Below, piece by piece: positions 44,671 through 53,053 of a DNA stretch of 64,000 nucleotides. The translations under genes were made by a program, and so were the position numbers. Position 1 is the stretch's first letter. Each line of letters begins with the position of its first letter. The DNA is from Pseudomonas syringae (GTDB taxonomy: Bacteria > Pseudomonadota > Gammaproteobacteria > Pseudomonadales > Pseudomonadaceae): assembly GCF_021605415.1 (NCBI RefSeq), contig NZ_WKEQ01000022.1, forward strand, positions 28,876-92,875, written 5' to 3'. The notes below the pieces were generated by a model. The model ran no database searches and was not told the origin of the DNA. It saw only the letters and a program-made list of their open reading frames with translations.

Positions 44671-46745
44671 ATTTTCGTTTCGCAGCTGTTCTTTTATTGC
44701 CTTGTGGTCTGGCTCACGCAGAGCCGCGCATTACTCAGAACGATTTCGGTGGCACCGGCCTGTGGCAGACGCCGACGGCGAGGATGGCGCCGGCCGGCGA
44801 GTTGAGCGTGAATGCCAACCGCACCGATCCTTACAGTCGCTACAGTGTTTCGTTGCAGCCACTCGATTGGCTCGAAGGCTCGTTTCGCTACACCGCGATC
44901 ACCAACCGTCCATACGGCTCTGAAGCGTTGAGCGGCTCCCAAAGCTACAAGGATAAGGCGGTCGACGCCAAAGTCCGCCTCTGGGAGGAAAGCCATTGGG
45001 CGCCGGAAGTGGCCCTGGGCTTCCGAGACATCGGTGGTACGGGTCTGTTCTCCAGTGAGTATTTCGTCGCTAACAAGCGCTACGACAATTTTGATTTCAG
45101 CGCCGGCATCGCCTGGGGTTACATCGGCAATCGCGGCGACTTCGACAACCCGTTGGGTTACGCCGACGATCGCTTCAAGACCCGCCCGGAAGTGGAAGGC
45201 ACCGGTGACGTCAACGCCGGTTCGTATTTTCGTGGCCGGCCTTCATTGTTCGGTGGCGTGAGCTATCAGACGCCTTGGGATCGTCTCAGCCTGAAACTCG
45301 AATACGAAGGCAACGATTACAAGAACGAGCCGAAGGACAACGAGATCAAACAGGACTCGCCGATCAACCTCGGTGCGGTGTTCAAAGTCACCGACTCGAT
45401 TGACCTGAGCGCGGCGTGGGAGCGCGGTAACACGGCGATGTTCGGCGTGACATTCCACACCAATTTCGCCACTCGCAAAGCCCCGGCGAAAACCTTCGAT
45501 CCACCGGCCGAACCACTGCCGGCCAAGAAACCGACGACGTCGATGGATCAGGTGAACTGGGCCGATGTGTCACAACGTTTGCATCAGAACGCCGGCTACA
45601 AGGTCGAGCGCATCGCTCAGCGTGATTCCGAGCTGATCGTGTATGGCGAGCAGGGACGTTATTTTCATTCGGCCAAGGCGGTCGGTCGCGCGAGCCGGAT
45701 TCTCGATAACAGCGTCAACGACGACATCGACTGGTTCACCGTGGTCAACAAGCGCTACGACTTGCCCCTCGAAGAAACCAGTCTGCCGCGACAAACCTTC
45801 CGCGAAGTGATCAACAACGAAGAGCCGCTGGAGTCGCTGCACCGCACGACCGAGGTCAACCCGGCGATGCCGCACAACGAGAAAACCCTCTACACCGAAG
45901 CGCCGCAGCACTTCAGCCACGGCGTCGGTTTGGGCTTCAAGCAAAACGTCGGCGGCCCGGACGGTTTGCTCTATCAATTCAGCGCCGACGTGGACGCCGA
46001 GTACCGTTTCAATCGCAACACCTGGTGGAGCGGTTTGCTCAGCGCCAACCTGGTGAACAACTTCGACAAATTCACCTACGACGCACCCAGCGGCCTGCCG
46101 CGCGTGCGCACGGATTTGCGTCAATACCTGACCACCTCCGACGTGACCATGCCGCTGTTCCAGGTCAGTCATGCCGAGCAGTTGGATAAAGATTTGTACG
46201 GCATGGTCTACGGCGGCTATCTGGAATCGATGTTCGCCGGGGTCGGGGGCGAGGTGCTGTTCCGTCCGACAGGCGAGCGCTGGGCAGTGGGCGCGGATCT
46301 GAACTATGCGCGTCAGCGTGAATTTGATCAGGGCTTTGGTCTGCAAGATTACTCGGTCGTGACCGGGCATATCACCGGCTACACAGACTTGCCCTACGAC
46401 ACCCTGGCGGCCATCAGTGTCGGGCGTTACCTGGCCGGCGACTGGGGTGGCACGCTGGACATCTCACGGGAATTTTCCAATGGCGTGCGCTTCGGCGCCT
46501 GGGCGACGATCACCAGCGCATCCAGCGCCGAATATGGCGAAGGTAGCTTCGATAAAGGGCTATACCTGTCCATTCCGTTCGACGAATTGATGAGCATGTC
46601 GACCATGCGTCGCGCCAATCTGGTCTGGGCGCCATTGACCCGTGACGGCGGTGCAAGGCTCAATCGCAGCTACCAACTGCACTCCATGACCGATAGCCGT
46701 GACAGCGACATGTTCTATCGCAACTTCGGCAAAATCACCGACTAG
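44667..46745 (+). CDS. YjbH/GfcD-type outer-membrane beta-barrel protein
   Basis: A 692-aa exported protein with a signal peptide ending GLAHA. The mature start TQNDFGGTGLWQTPTARMAP is the YjbH family opening, followed by many alternating beta strands and a final aromatic end (DMFYRNFGKITD). It is predicted to be an outer-membrane barrel in two halves joined by a periplasmic linker around residues 275-310. In gfc/yjb operons it is the last export component, with a proposed role in surface passage of the polymer. The TTG start overlaps gfcC. Confidence 0.85.
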   Translation: MNFRFAAVLLLPCGLAHAEPRITQNDFGGTGLWQTPTARMAPAGELSVNANRTDPYSRYSVSLQPLDWLEGSFRYTAITNRPYGSEALSGSQSYKDKAVDAKVRLWEESHWAPEVALGFRDIGGTGLFSSEYFVANKRYDNFDFSAGIAWGYIGNRGDFDNPLGYADDRFKTRPEVEGTGDVNAGSYFRGRPSLFGGVSYQTPWDRLSLKLEYEGNDYKNEPKDNEIKQDSPINLGAVFKVTDSIDLSAAWERGNTAMFGVTFHTNFATRKAPAKTFDPPAEPLPAKKPTTSMDQVNWADVSQRLHQNAGYKVERIAQRDSELIVYGEQGRYFHSAKAVGRASRILDNSVNDDIDWFTVVNKRYDLPLEETSLPRQTFREVINNEEPLESLHRTTEVNPAMPHNEKTLYTEAPQHFSHGVGLGFKQNVGGPDGLLYQFSADVDAEYRFNRNTWWSGLLSANLVNNFDKFTYDAPSGLPRVRTDLRQYLTTSDVTMPLFQVSHAEQLDKDLYGMVYGGYLESMFAGVGGEVLFRPTGERWAVGADLNYARQREFDQGFGLQDYSVVTGHITGYTDLPYDTLAAISVGRYLAGDWGGTLDISREFSNGVRFGAWATITSASSAEYGEGSFDKGLYLSIPFDELMSMSTMRRANLVWAPLTRDGGARLNRSYQLHSMTDSRDSDMFYRNFGKITD

Positions 46746-46750
46746 ACGTC

Positions 46751-46967
46751 TTAAAAGATCGCAGCCTCCGGCAGCTCCTACCAATTCAGAACCCTGTAGG
46801 AGCGAGCCAGCTCGCGATCGCGATGGTACATCCAGCATCGTTGTTGAATCGGCCGACGCCATCGCGAGCAGGCTCGCTCCTACAGGTTTCGTGCGGTACA
46901 TACGGTTGTGAACACCCGAGGAAACCTGTGGGAGCCGGGCTTGCCCGCGATGACGTCAGACCAGAAA
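46751..46967. repeat. REP cluster with both families
   Basis: One GATCGCAGCC-family copy (46751-46780) is followed by an inverted pair of the GCGAGC/TCCTACA family (46794-46885, TGTAGGAGCGAGCC ... GGCTCGCTCCTACA) and a further degenerate copy (46926-46967, CTGTGGGAGCCGGGCTTGCC). This is the densest REP site in the window and separates the converging gfcD-like and wcaJ-like genes. Confidence 0.85.
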
Positions 46968-47008
46968 AATCCAAATACCTGACACCATTCGGTTCCTGAA
47001 TCCCGCCC

Positions 47009-47036
47009 ACAAAAAAGGGGACTTTCGTCCCCTTGC
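47009..47036 (-). terminator. Intrinsic terminator for the wcaJ-like gene
   Basis: Read leftward: AAGGGGAC, loop GAAA, GTCCCC, then a run of six or more T. It lies 28 bases past the end of the leftward gene. Confidence 0.88.
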
Positions 47037-47063
47037 GATGCAGCGATGTGCCTTATCGGAGCA

Positions 47064-48458
47064 TCAATAGATATCCTTCGACAGCAGCGTAAACGGCGTC
47101 TTTACCAGAATTTTCAGATCCAGCCACAGCGACCAGTTGTTGATGTATTTCAGGTCGATCTCTACGCGCGTCTGCATCTTGTCGAGTGTGTCGGTCTCGC
47201 CGCGGCAACCGCTGATTTGGGCCAAACCGGTGATACCCGGTTTGATGCGGTGGCGTGCCATGTAAGCGAGGATCTTCCCGGAGTAATAGTGATTGTGCGC
47301 TACAGCGTGCGGACGCGGACCAACCAAAGCCATGTGCCCTTGCAGCACATTGAACAGCTGCGGCAATTCGTCCAGCGACGTGCGACGAATGAAGCGACCA
47401 ACCGGCGTGATTCGCGAATCGTTACGGCTGGCCTGCTTGACGTCTTTGTCATCGTGAACGCGCATCGAGCGGAATTTCCAGACCTGAATCACCTTGCCGT
47501 TCCAACCATGGCGATCCTGCTTGAACAGCACCGGTCCGTGCGAAGTCAGCTTCACGGCCAGCGCAACCGCCAGCAACACCGGGCTCAACAGAATGATGGC
47601 GAGCAGCGCCACGCTTTTCTCGACCAGGCTTTTGCTCAGCGCGGCTGTGGGCCGACTGGTCAGCGGGCTTTCGTTCAGATAAATCGCCGGCAGGCCATCC
47701 ACGACTTTCACCGAGTGATTGAGCAGCGTCAGGCTGTTCAGGTCCGGCACCCAGACCACGTCAACGTTGGCGCCCAGCAAATCGACGTACATCGCCTCGA
47801 TTTTTGCCGCTTCGCAAAGGGGGAGGGTGATGTACAAGCGGCGGATATCGTGGGTTTTGATCAGCTCCAGCAGGGCTTCCTGATCGCCAACGACACGCGG
47901 GGCGTCTGCTGCGAGAACAGGCGAATCGCCGTTGCCTACCAGCCCAACCAACGGCAGGTTTTCGTGGTGGCTGAGTTTCTTCGCCAGCCCCAGCGCCAGC
48001 TCGCCCGTGCCGACAATCAGAGTCTTGTGCTCACTCTTGCGTGACCGCTGGTAGAACTTCGAAAACGCATGCAGCGGTGCGTACAGCAATGCCTGACCGA
48101 GGAAACCGTACACCGCCCAGGCCAGAATCACATCCCGTGAAAACATCTCGTCGGCCTTGCAGATCAGCGCGATAAACGTGACGGCCGCCATCGTCATGAG
48201 CCATCCCATGAACAGTCGCGCCAGGCCTGTCAGGTAGTTATCCCTTTTGCGGTACACGCCGCTGAACGTATACGCCGGCACTGAGGCCAGTACGGCCAGC
48301 GTTGCGCACATTCGGTAATAGAACTCGACCGAGCCGGTGTACTGCTCGGCGAGCACGTAAAGCAATGTCACAACAAAGCCCTGCGCCAACGCCCATTGGC
48401 CCCAAAAGGTCAGTCCTTTGAGGCCGGTATTTCGATTGATATTAAGAGAAAGATCCAT
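47064..48458 (-). CDS. Undecaprenyl-phosphate glucose-1-phosphate transferase (WcaJ type)
   Basis: A 464-aa polyisoprenyl-phosphate hexose-1-phosphate transferase. There are four N-terminal helices (to about residue 130), a Rossmann-like domain (LIVGTGELALGLAKKLS near 148) and the catalytic C-terminal domain after a re-entrant helix (LAIILLSPVLLAVALAVKL), with GPVLFKQDRHGWNGKVIQVW, KFRSMR, TSLDELPQLFNVLQG and KPGITGLAQISG. It starts the lipid-linked repeat, most likely with glucose-1-phosphate. It is transcribed separately, toward the gfc-like genes. Confidence 0.93.
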   Translation of the reverse strand: MDLSLNINRNTGLKGLTFWGQWALAQGFVVTLLYVLAEQYTGSVEFYYRMCATLAVLASVPAYTFSGVYRKRDNYLTGLARLFMGWLMTMAAVTFIALICKADEMFSRDVILAWAVYGFLGQALLYAPLHAFSKFYQRSRKSEHKTLIVGTGELALGLAKKLSHHENLPLVGLVGNGDSPVLAADAPRVVGDQEALLELIKTHDIRRLYITLPLCEAAKIEAMYVDLLGANVDVVWVPDLNSLTLLNHSVKVVDGLPAIYLNESPLTSRPTAALSKSLVEKSVALLAIILLSPVLLAVALAVKLTSHGPVLFKQDRHGWNGKVIQVWKFRSMRVHDDKDVKQASRNDSRITPVGRFIRRTSLDELPQLFNVLQGHMALVGPRPHAVAHNHYYSGKILAYMARHRIKPGITGLAQISGCRGETDTLDKMQTRVEIDLKYINNWSLWLDLKILVKTPFTLLSKDIY

Positions 48459-48834
48459 GCGATATCCCCAAAAGACGTCCGTTCAGGTGTCAACAGTTGA
48501 AACTCGCGTTGTTAAATAAGTTATTACAGCGGGGTGCATAAATAACAACGGCGAGACGCCGAACTGTCGTTAGTCAATAGACTAATTTATTGCCGGAAAG
48601 GGTGTCTGACGAGTTTTAACAAGATGGCCAAGTGCAACTATTTCATTATTGAATTTATCGAATGTTAGAAATAGTCGACGGGCACCTGGTGAAAATCAGG
48701 TGTGCTGTTTGCTAGTGTAGGAGGGGTCAGGTAAACGGATTGTCGCGAGGAGGTGCTAAATCAAACAAAGTGCGTTTCTTGTTTTTGTATTCGCACTGTT
48801 GTCTGTTTGTTTTATAGGGCGGGCATTCGTGTAT
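48459..48834. other. Intergenic region between wcaJ-like gene and regulator
   Basis: These 376 AT-rich bases contain no convincing gene. They must hold the wcaJ-like promoter. An AGGAGGT at 48748 is followed only by short or ATC-initiated frames that run antisense into the neighbouring regulator, so I do not call a gene. Confidence 0.4.
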
Positions 48835-49494
48835 TTATGCGACGACTTCTTGAATCAGGCAATAACCGCGATTTCTGACGGCACGGAACAATCGTTCACC
48901 GTCAGTCGAGCTTTTGAATTTGTCTTGCAGGCGACTCAAGCACATTTCCAGTCCGCGGTATTGCTCTGGTTCTCTGCCGATGCTGATGATCAATTCGTCT
49001 CGACTGACAACGCGCTCTTCATGGTGCAGCATTGTTTTGACCAGAGCGGCTTCGAGCCCGGTGAGGCTGATCTCCACATCTTCTTTGATCAATGCACCTT
49101 GATCGGTATCGAGATGCCAGGTTTTAGTGCACGGCATAAAATTTTCGATGGATCGAGGACTGTCGCCGGCATCTGCGGTGATGGCCGGTACACGCTGAAA
49201 AGGATTAGCGGATTGTGATGCCTGCCATTCCGACTCCAGGGTTGCCAATATTTTTTGCGTATCATGTTCGATACTTCGAGCAATATTCTTTCTTGTCCCG
49301 CTAGGGTAGGTGAACTCCATGAGCACAGGAGCGGAAGCAGTCGATGCAGCACCTTCAATAAACATTTGTGCCTGGGACGTGCCGAATGAGTTGAAGCGCT
49401 CACTGGACAAAATCGTCTCAAGTTCAAGTTGCGACGTTGTGCTGTGTGTCACAACGACGAAATATTTTCTTTGGAGGGTTGTACTGGTTTCCAT
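48835..49494 (-). CDS. Orphan winged-helix regulator, no receiver domain
   Basis: A 219-aa protein. The last 90 residues form an OmpR/PhoB-type winged helix (DVEISLTGLEAALVKTMLHH, then RVVSRDELIISIG, EMCLSRLQDKF and FRAVRNRGYCLI). The N-terminal 120 residues have no receiver motif and no membrane helix; I do not recognise them. ATG at 49494 has GGAGAGAG just upstream; the frame is open 33 codons further back without support. With the next regulator it may control the adjacent exopolysaccharide genes. Confidence 0.8.
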   Translation of the reverse strand: METSTTLQRKYFVVVTHSTTSQLELETILSSERFNSFGTSQAQMFIEGAASTASAPVLMEFTYPSGTRKNIARSIEHDTQKILATLESEWQASQSANPFQRVPAITADAGDSPRSIENFMPCTKTWHLDTDQGALIKEDVEISLTGLEAALVKTMLHHEERVVSRDELIISIGREPEQYRGLEMCLSRLQDKFKSSTDGERLFRAVRNRGYCLIQEVVA

Positions 49495-49781
49495 GTCTCT
49501 CTCCTGAAATACAAGCCAAATCTGGCTAAAAAGATGATCGGCAGGCGAGTAATACTCCCTGGGGAATATCGAAAAGGCAGGGTCTGGGCCCAAAATGGCC
49601 CTCGATAGGTTCCACTCGATCTACAGCTTTAAATTAAGCTCTTATTGTTATGATTCAGTGTTGCGGCGCTCTGGCAATCGAACAGTTGCCTTTGAGTGGG
49701 TGGTGCTAACAGCGAAATCTGGTTTTGTACGGTTGCATCAACGTTCCCTCGTGTGTATGCAATTGACCTGGAAATTACGAA

Positions 49782-50522
49782 TCAGATGGTCGAAATCAGC
49801 CCTCTCATCAATCGATATCCGTACCCGCGAATGCTCTGGATAGCGTTTGTACCATACATGTCCTTGATTTTTCCACGCAGACGGCTGATCGATTTCTCCA
49901 GCGCCCTTGGATCGTAGAAATTTGTATTGAGTCCCATGATGCTGGCGATTTGATCGTGGCTGAGTATGTGATTTCCGGTTTGCGCAAATGCTTCCAGTAT
50001 CTTCATTTCAACGAACGAGATGTCCAGTTTTTTACTGGCATCCAACAAACAAATGCGCGTCGGATCCAGCAGCAAGTTGGTATCCCTTTGCCATTCCTCG
50101 CTGTTGAAGAACTCGGCAAGCAACTCGGAGCCGTCTTCGGAAAGCGCATTAAGCTTGATGCAAAAGTCGGCACCGGCCAGATAATATTTGATCTTGTTGA
50201 AGCTGCCACGACCGGTAATGACCGCGCAGATGATGGGTTTCACGTTCTCTGTGCGCAGGCGTTCAATTAGCGCGAGGCTGTCTTCAAGCGCCTGTGAACC
50301 ATCGATAACGATGAAAATGGCCCGATACGGACCTGAGCGTTCATTATTGTTAGACGAACTTGTATAAGAGTCGACCTCGAGCGTCATATCCCTCTGCACA
50401 TGCCGCTCGACCAGCGCTCTAAAATGCTCAGCCACGGCGCAGGTTCGACCCAGAGTAAGAACACTTGGTTCGTCGCTTGTCCAGCGTGGGCTTCTAGTCG
50501 CCAAGTTCCCAGTAAGCATCAT
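49782..50522 (-). CDS. Orphan winged-helix regulator with pseudo-receiver
   Basis: A 246-aa protein. The N-terminal half resembles a receiver fold (SVLTLGRTCAVAEHF ... AIFIVIDGSQALEDSLALIE ... AVITGRG ... CIKL), but the acidic pair at the start is replaced by Gly-Arg, so phosphorylation is doubtful. The C-terminal winged helix (KKLDISFVEMKILEAFAQ, HILSHDQIASIMG, SISRLRGKIKDMYG, IQSIRGYGYRLM) is complete. No sensor kinase is nearby. It lies upstream of the first regulator, both leftward, with about 290 bases between them. Confidence 0.82.
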   Translation of the reverse strand: MMLTGNLATRSPRWTSDEPSVLTLGRTCAVAEHFRALVERHVQRDMTLEVDSYTSSSNNNERSGPYRAIFIVIDGSQALEDSLALIERLRTENVKPIICAVITGRGSFNKIKYYLAGADFCIKLNALSEDGSELLAEFFNSEEWQRDTNLLLDPTRICLLDASKKLDISFVEMKILEAFAQTGNHILSHDQIASIMGLNTNFYDPRALEKSISRLRGKIKDMYGTNAIQSIRGYGYRLMRGLISTI

Positions 50523-50920
50523 GCATTGACTCGAATAGGTGCTGACATCGGGATGTTAAAGCACCGGTTCTGCTCTGTGACTGACAATTGGTAACATTCG
50601 CACAAATTTTAGACGTGGCTCCGATTTTTTTAACAATAATTAAGCTTTTCAGGATTTTAGTTGGTTTTTCAGGACGTTGAACTAATAATTTTTGACGCTT
50701 AGATGGTGGCCATATGCGATGGCGTCATTATTTTGAATCAATGGCCATGATTGATTAATGTCTTATTGCCACTGTTTTGCCATTGTTTGTTGTGTGAGGT
50801 TGGTCACACTTTATTGGATGGGCTGGATATTTACCATTCATACTAGTTACAAAGTGGCATCAGCGGACATTTGTTAACAGGTCTTGAGTCCGTCTTTTTG
50901 ATAAGCCATATTCTGCAAGT
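50523..50920. other. Long AT-rich gene-free stretch upstream of uppP
   Basis: About 400 bases (530 to the uppP start including the REP pair) with no supported gene. It is clearly AT-rich compared with flanking genes, with many TTGATTAATG- and TTATTTTG-like runs, and may carry regulator binding sites or H-NS/MvaT-type silencing targets. I see no definite promoter or hairpin. Confidence 0.45.
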
Positions 50921-50997
50921 CAAAAGATCGCAGCCTTCGGCAGCTCCTGCATAGATGAATATGAATATGTAGAAGCTGCCGAAGGCTGCGATCTTTT
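50921..50997. repeat. REP pair, GATCGCAGCC family
   Basis: CAAAAGATCGCAGCCTTCGG, then CAGCTCCTGC, and an almost exact inverted partner (AGAAGCTGCCGAAGGCTGCG, ATCTTTT) surround a short AT spacer. This pair lies between divergent genes rather than at 3' ends, 57 bases before uppP. Confidence 0.88.
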
Positions 50998-51053
50998 AAC
51001 TGGTTTATTTAAATCAAACGGTCGCTCGCCCAGAGCGTTCTGACGGAGGATTA

Positions 51054-51890
51054 ATGGATTTCTGGACGCTTTGCCAAGTGTTGATTTTAGGTGCGGTAGA
51101 AGGCCTGACCGAGTTTTTGCCCATCTCAAGTACCGGCCACCAGATTATCGTAGCCGACTTGCTGCAATTTGGCGGCGAGCGCGCCATGGCGTTCAATATC
51201 ATTATTCAATTGGGCGCGATACTTGCCGTGGTTTGGGAGTTTCGGCCAAAGATCGTCGATGTCGTGAAAGGCTTGCCCACCGAGCGCAATGCCCAACGTT
51301 TCACTTTCAACTTGCTGATAGGGTTTCTGCCCGCCGTTGTGCTGGGTGTGCTGTTCGCTGACGCCATTCATCACTACCTGTTCAATCCGGTCACCGTGGC
51401 CGTCGCGTTGGTGGTGGGCGGTATCGTCATGTTATGGGCGGAACGGCGGGATCATGTGGTGCGCATCGAGCATGTTGACGATATGCGCTGGCCAGATGCG
51501 TTGAAGGTAGGTTTTGCGCAATGTCTGGCGATGATTCCGGGCACCTCGCGTTCCGGATCGACCATCATTGGCGGTTTGTTGTTCGGCTTGTCGCGCAAGA
51601 CGGCGACTGAATACTCGTTTTTTCTGGCCATGCCTACCATGGTCGGAGCGGCCGTATATTCGGGTTACAAATATCGGGATTTGTTCCAGAGCGGCGATTT
51701 ACCGGTATTCGCCTTGGGTTTTGTGGTCGCGTTCATCTTCGCCATGATCGCCGTGCGCGGCCTGCTGAAATTTATTGCCAACCACAGTTATGCGGCGTTC
51801 GCCTGGTATCGGATCGTGTTTGGCTTGCTGATTCTGGCGACGTGGCTGTTCGGCTGGGTGAACTGGACGGCAGCGGCGGCGGCGGGGTGA
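51054..51890 (+). CDS. uppP: Undecaprenyl-diphosphatase UppP/BacA
   Basis: A 278-aa membrane phosphatase that recycles undecaprenyl diphosphate to the monophosphate carrier used for peptidoglycan and exopolysaccharide. Both family motifs are present: EGLTEFLPISSTGHQ near residues 17-31 and IPGTSRSGSTIIGGLLFG near 163-180, with multiple helices. A strong GGAGGAT lies just before the ATG. Its position at the edge of the exopolysaccharide locus suggests a copy dedicated to that pathway; other copies may exist elsewhere in the genome. Confidence 0.95.
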   Translation: MDFWTLCQVLILGAVEGLTEFLPISSTGHQIIVADLLQFGGERAMAFNIIIQLGAILAVVWEFRPKIVDVVKGLPTERNAQRFTFNLLIGFLPAVVLGVLFADAIHHYLFNPVTVAVALVVGGIVMLWAERRDHVVRIEHVDDMRWPDALKVGFAQCLAMIPGTSRSGSTIIGGLLFGLSRKTATEYSFFLAMPTMVGAAVYSGYKYRDLFQSGDLPVFALGFVVAFIFAMIAVRGLLKFIANHSYAAFAWYRIVFGLLILATWLFGWVNWTAAAAAG

Positions 51891-51895
51891 CAACA

Positions 51896-51922
51896 AGCCG
51901 GGCGATTTCAAATCGCCCGGCT
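51896..51922. terminator. Perfect hairpin between converging uppP and dusA
   Basis: AGCCGGGCGATTT and AAATCGCCCGGCT pair around a single C. No T-run follows on either side, so it may be a weak terminator or an mRNA-protecting end structure. Confidence 0.55.
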
Positions 51923-51939
51923 GTGTGGGGGGGCGGGAA

Positions 51940-52950
51940 TCAGCGACCTTCAAGCAACGCGGCGGCTTGATCCAGCAGCGCCAGCGGATCCTTGGCCTTG
52001 TGAATATCAACCGACAACAGCTGACGAAATTTCCGCGCGCCCGGAAACCCGGTGCCCAGGCCCAGCACATGACGCGTGATGTGATGCATCGCACCACCAG
52101 CCAGCAGATGCTCGGCAATATAAGGACGCAACTGCGCCAGCGCTTCGGCCCGGCTGATCACCGGCGCCGAACTGCCGAATAATTGCTGATCCACCTCTGC
52201 CAGCACATACGGATTGTGATAGGCCTCGCGGCCGAGCATCACACCGTCAAACGTCTGCAAATGCTCATGACAAGCCTCCATCGTTTTGATCCCGCCGTTG
52301 AGGATGAACTCCAGCTCTGGAAAATCCGCTTTCAACCGCGCCGCCACGTCATAACGCAGGGGCGGAATGTCACGGTTCTCCTTCGGCGACAACCCCTCCA
52401 GAATCGCAATCCGCGCATGCACGGTAAAACTCGTACACCCGGCATCCCGCACCGTGCCGACGAAATCACACAACTCTTCGTAACTGTCCCGCCCATTGAT
52501 GCCGATCCGGTGTTTAACCGTCACCGGAATCGACACCGCATCACGCATCGCCTTCACACAATCGGCCACCAATTGCGGATGGCCCATCAGGCACGCACCG
52601 ATCATGTTGTTCTGCACGCGATCGCTCGGGCAGCCGACGTTCAGGTTCACCTCGTCGTAACCATGCTCTTGAGCCATTCGCGAGCAGGCGGCCAGATCGA
52701 GCGGGACGCTGCCGCCGAGTTGCAACGCCAACGGATGCTCAGCTTCGTTGTGACGCAGGAAACGCTCGTGATCGCCATTGAGCAACGCGCCAGTGGTGAC
52801 CATTTCGGTGTAGAGCAGGGCGTTCTTGGATAGGAGGCGCAGGAAGAAACGGCAGTGACGGTCGGTCCAATCCATCATGGGGGCAACGCTAAAGCGCCGA
52901 GACAGTGCGGGGCTTGATTCTGCTGGGCTAAAGCTCTGTTTATCTAGCAT
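51940..52950 (-). CDS. dusA: tRNA-dihydrouridine(20/20a) synthase DusA
   Basis: A 336-aa FMN enzyme reducing uridine 20/20a in tRNA. Visible motifs are FSVAPMMDWTDRHCRFFLR near the N terminus, LQLGGSVP, EVNLNVGCPSDRVQNNMIGA with the catalytic Cys following in GACLM, TVKHRIGI and LNGGIKT. The 5' end is the insertion point of the integrase element to the right, so the first residues, the start codon (ATG at 52950) and the promoter probably come from the element. Family similarity begins at about SRRFSVAPMMD. Confidence 0.94.
   Translation of the reverse strand: MLDKQSFSPAESSPALSRRFSVAPMMDWTDRHCRFFLRLLSKNALLYTEMVTTGALLNGDHERFLRHNEAEHPLALQLGGSVPLDLAACSRMAQEHGYDEVNLNVGCPSDRVQNNMIGACLMGHPQLVADCVKAMRDAVSIPVTVKHRIGINGRDSYEELCDFVGTVRDAGCTSFTVHARIAILEGLSPKENRDIPPLRYDVAARLKADFPELEFILNGGIKTMEACHEHLQTFDGVMLGREAYHNPYVLAEVDQQLFGSSAPVISRAEALAQLRPYIAEHLLAGGAMHHITRHVLGLGTGFPGARKFRQLLSVDIHKAKDPLALLDQAAALLEGR
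52870..52910. other. Probable attachment-site junction in the dusA 5' end
   Basis: dusA-associated integrases insert into the conserved 5' coding end of dusA. The segment encoding SRRFSVAPMMDW lies here, immediately followed on the right by element DNA and the integrase. The exact crossover core cannot be fixed without the other junction, which is beyond the window. Confidence 0.55.
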
Positions 52951-53008
52951 TTTATTCAACGTGTCTTCAACGTGTTTATGGGCGTTTCCGGGCGGGTTTT
53001 GGATATCG

Positions 53009-53048
53009 GTGGTAAGATTTACCACTTCAAAATTGAAGTTTACCACTT
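53009..53048. promoter_or_regulatory. Repeated half-sites between dusA and integrase
   Basis: GTGGTAA (53009-53015) is followed by its inverse TTACCAC at 53019-53025 and a second TTACCAC at 53040-53046; the longer direct repeat is TTTACCACTT, 21 bases apart. Between them is ACTTCAAAATTGAAGT (palindrome, 53024-53039). The cluster ends 8 bases before the integrase ATG, so it may be an operator or a recombination-directionality site. Confidence 0.5.
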
Positions 53049-53053
53049 TCGAT

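Noticed and set aside
48748..49218. Plus-strand frame after an AGGAGGT, with a signal-peptide-like start
   Set aside because: The spacing points to ATC rather than a normal start codon, and nearly the entire frame is antisense to the well-supported winged-helix regulator.
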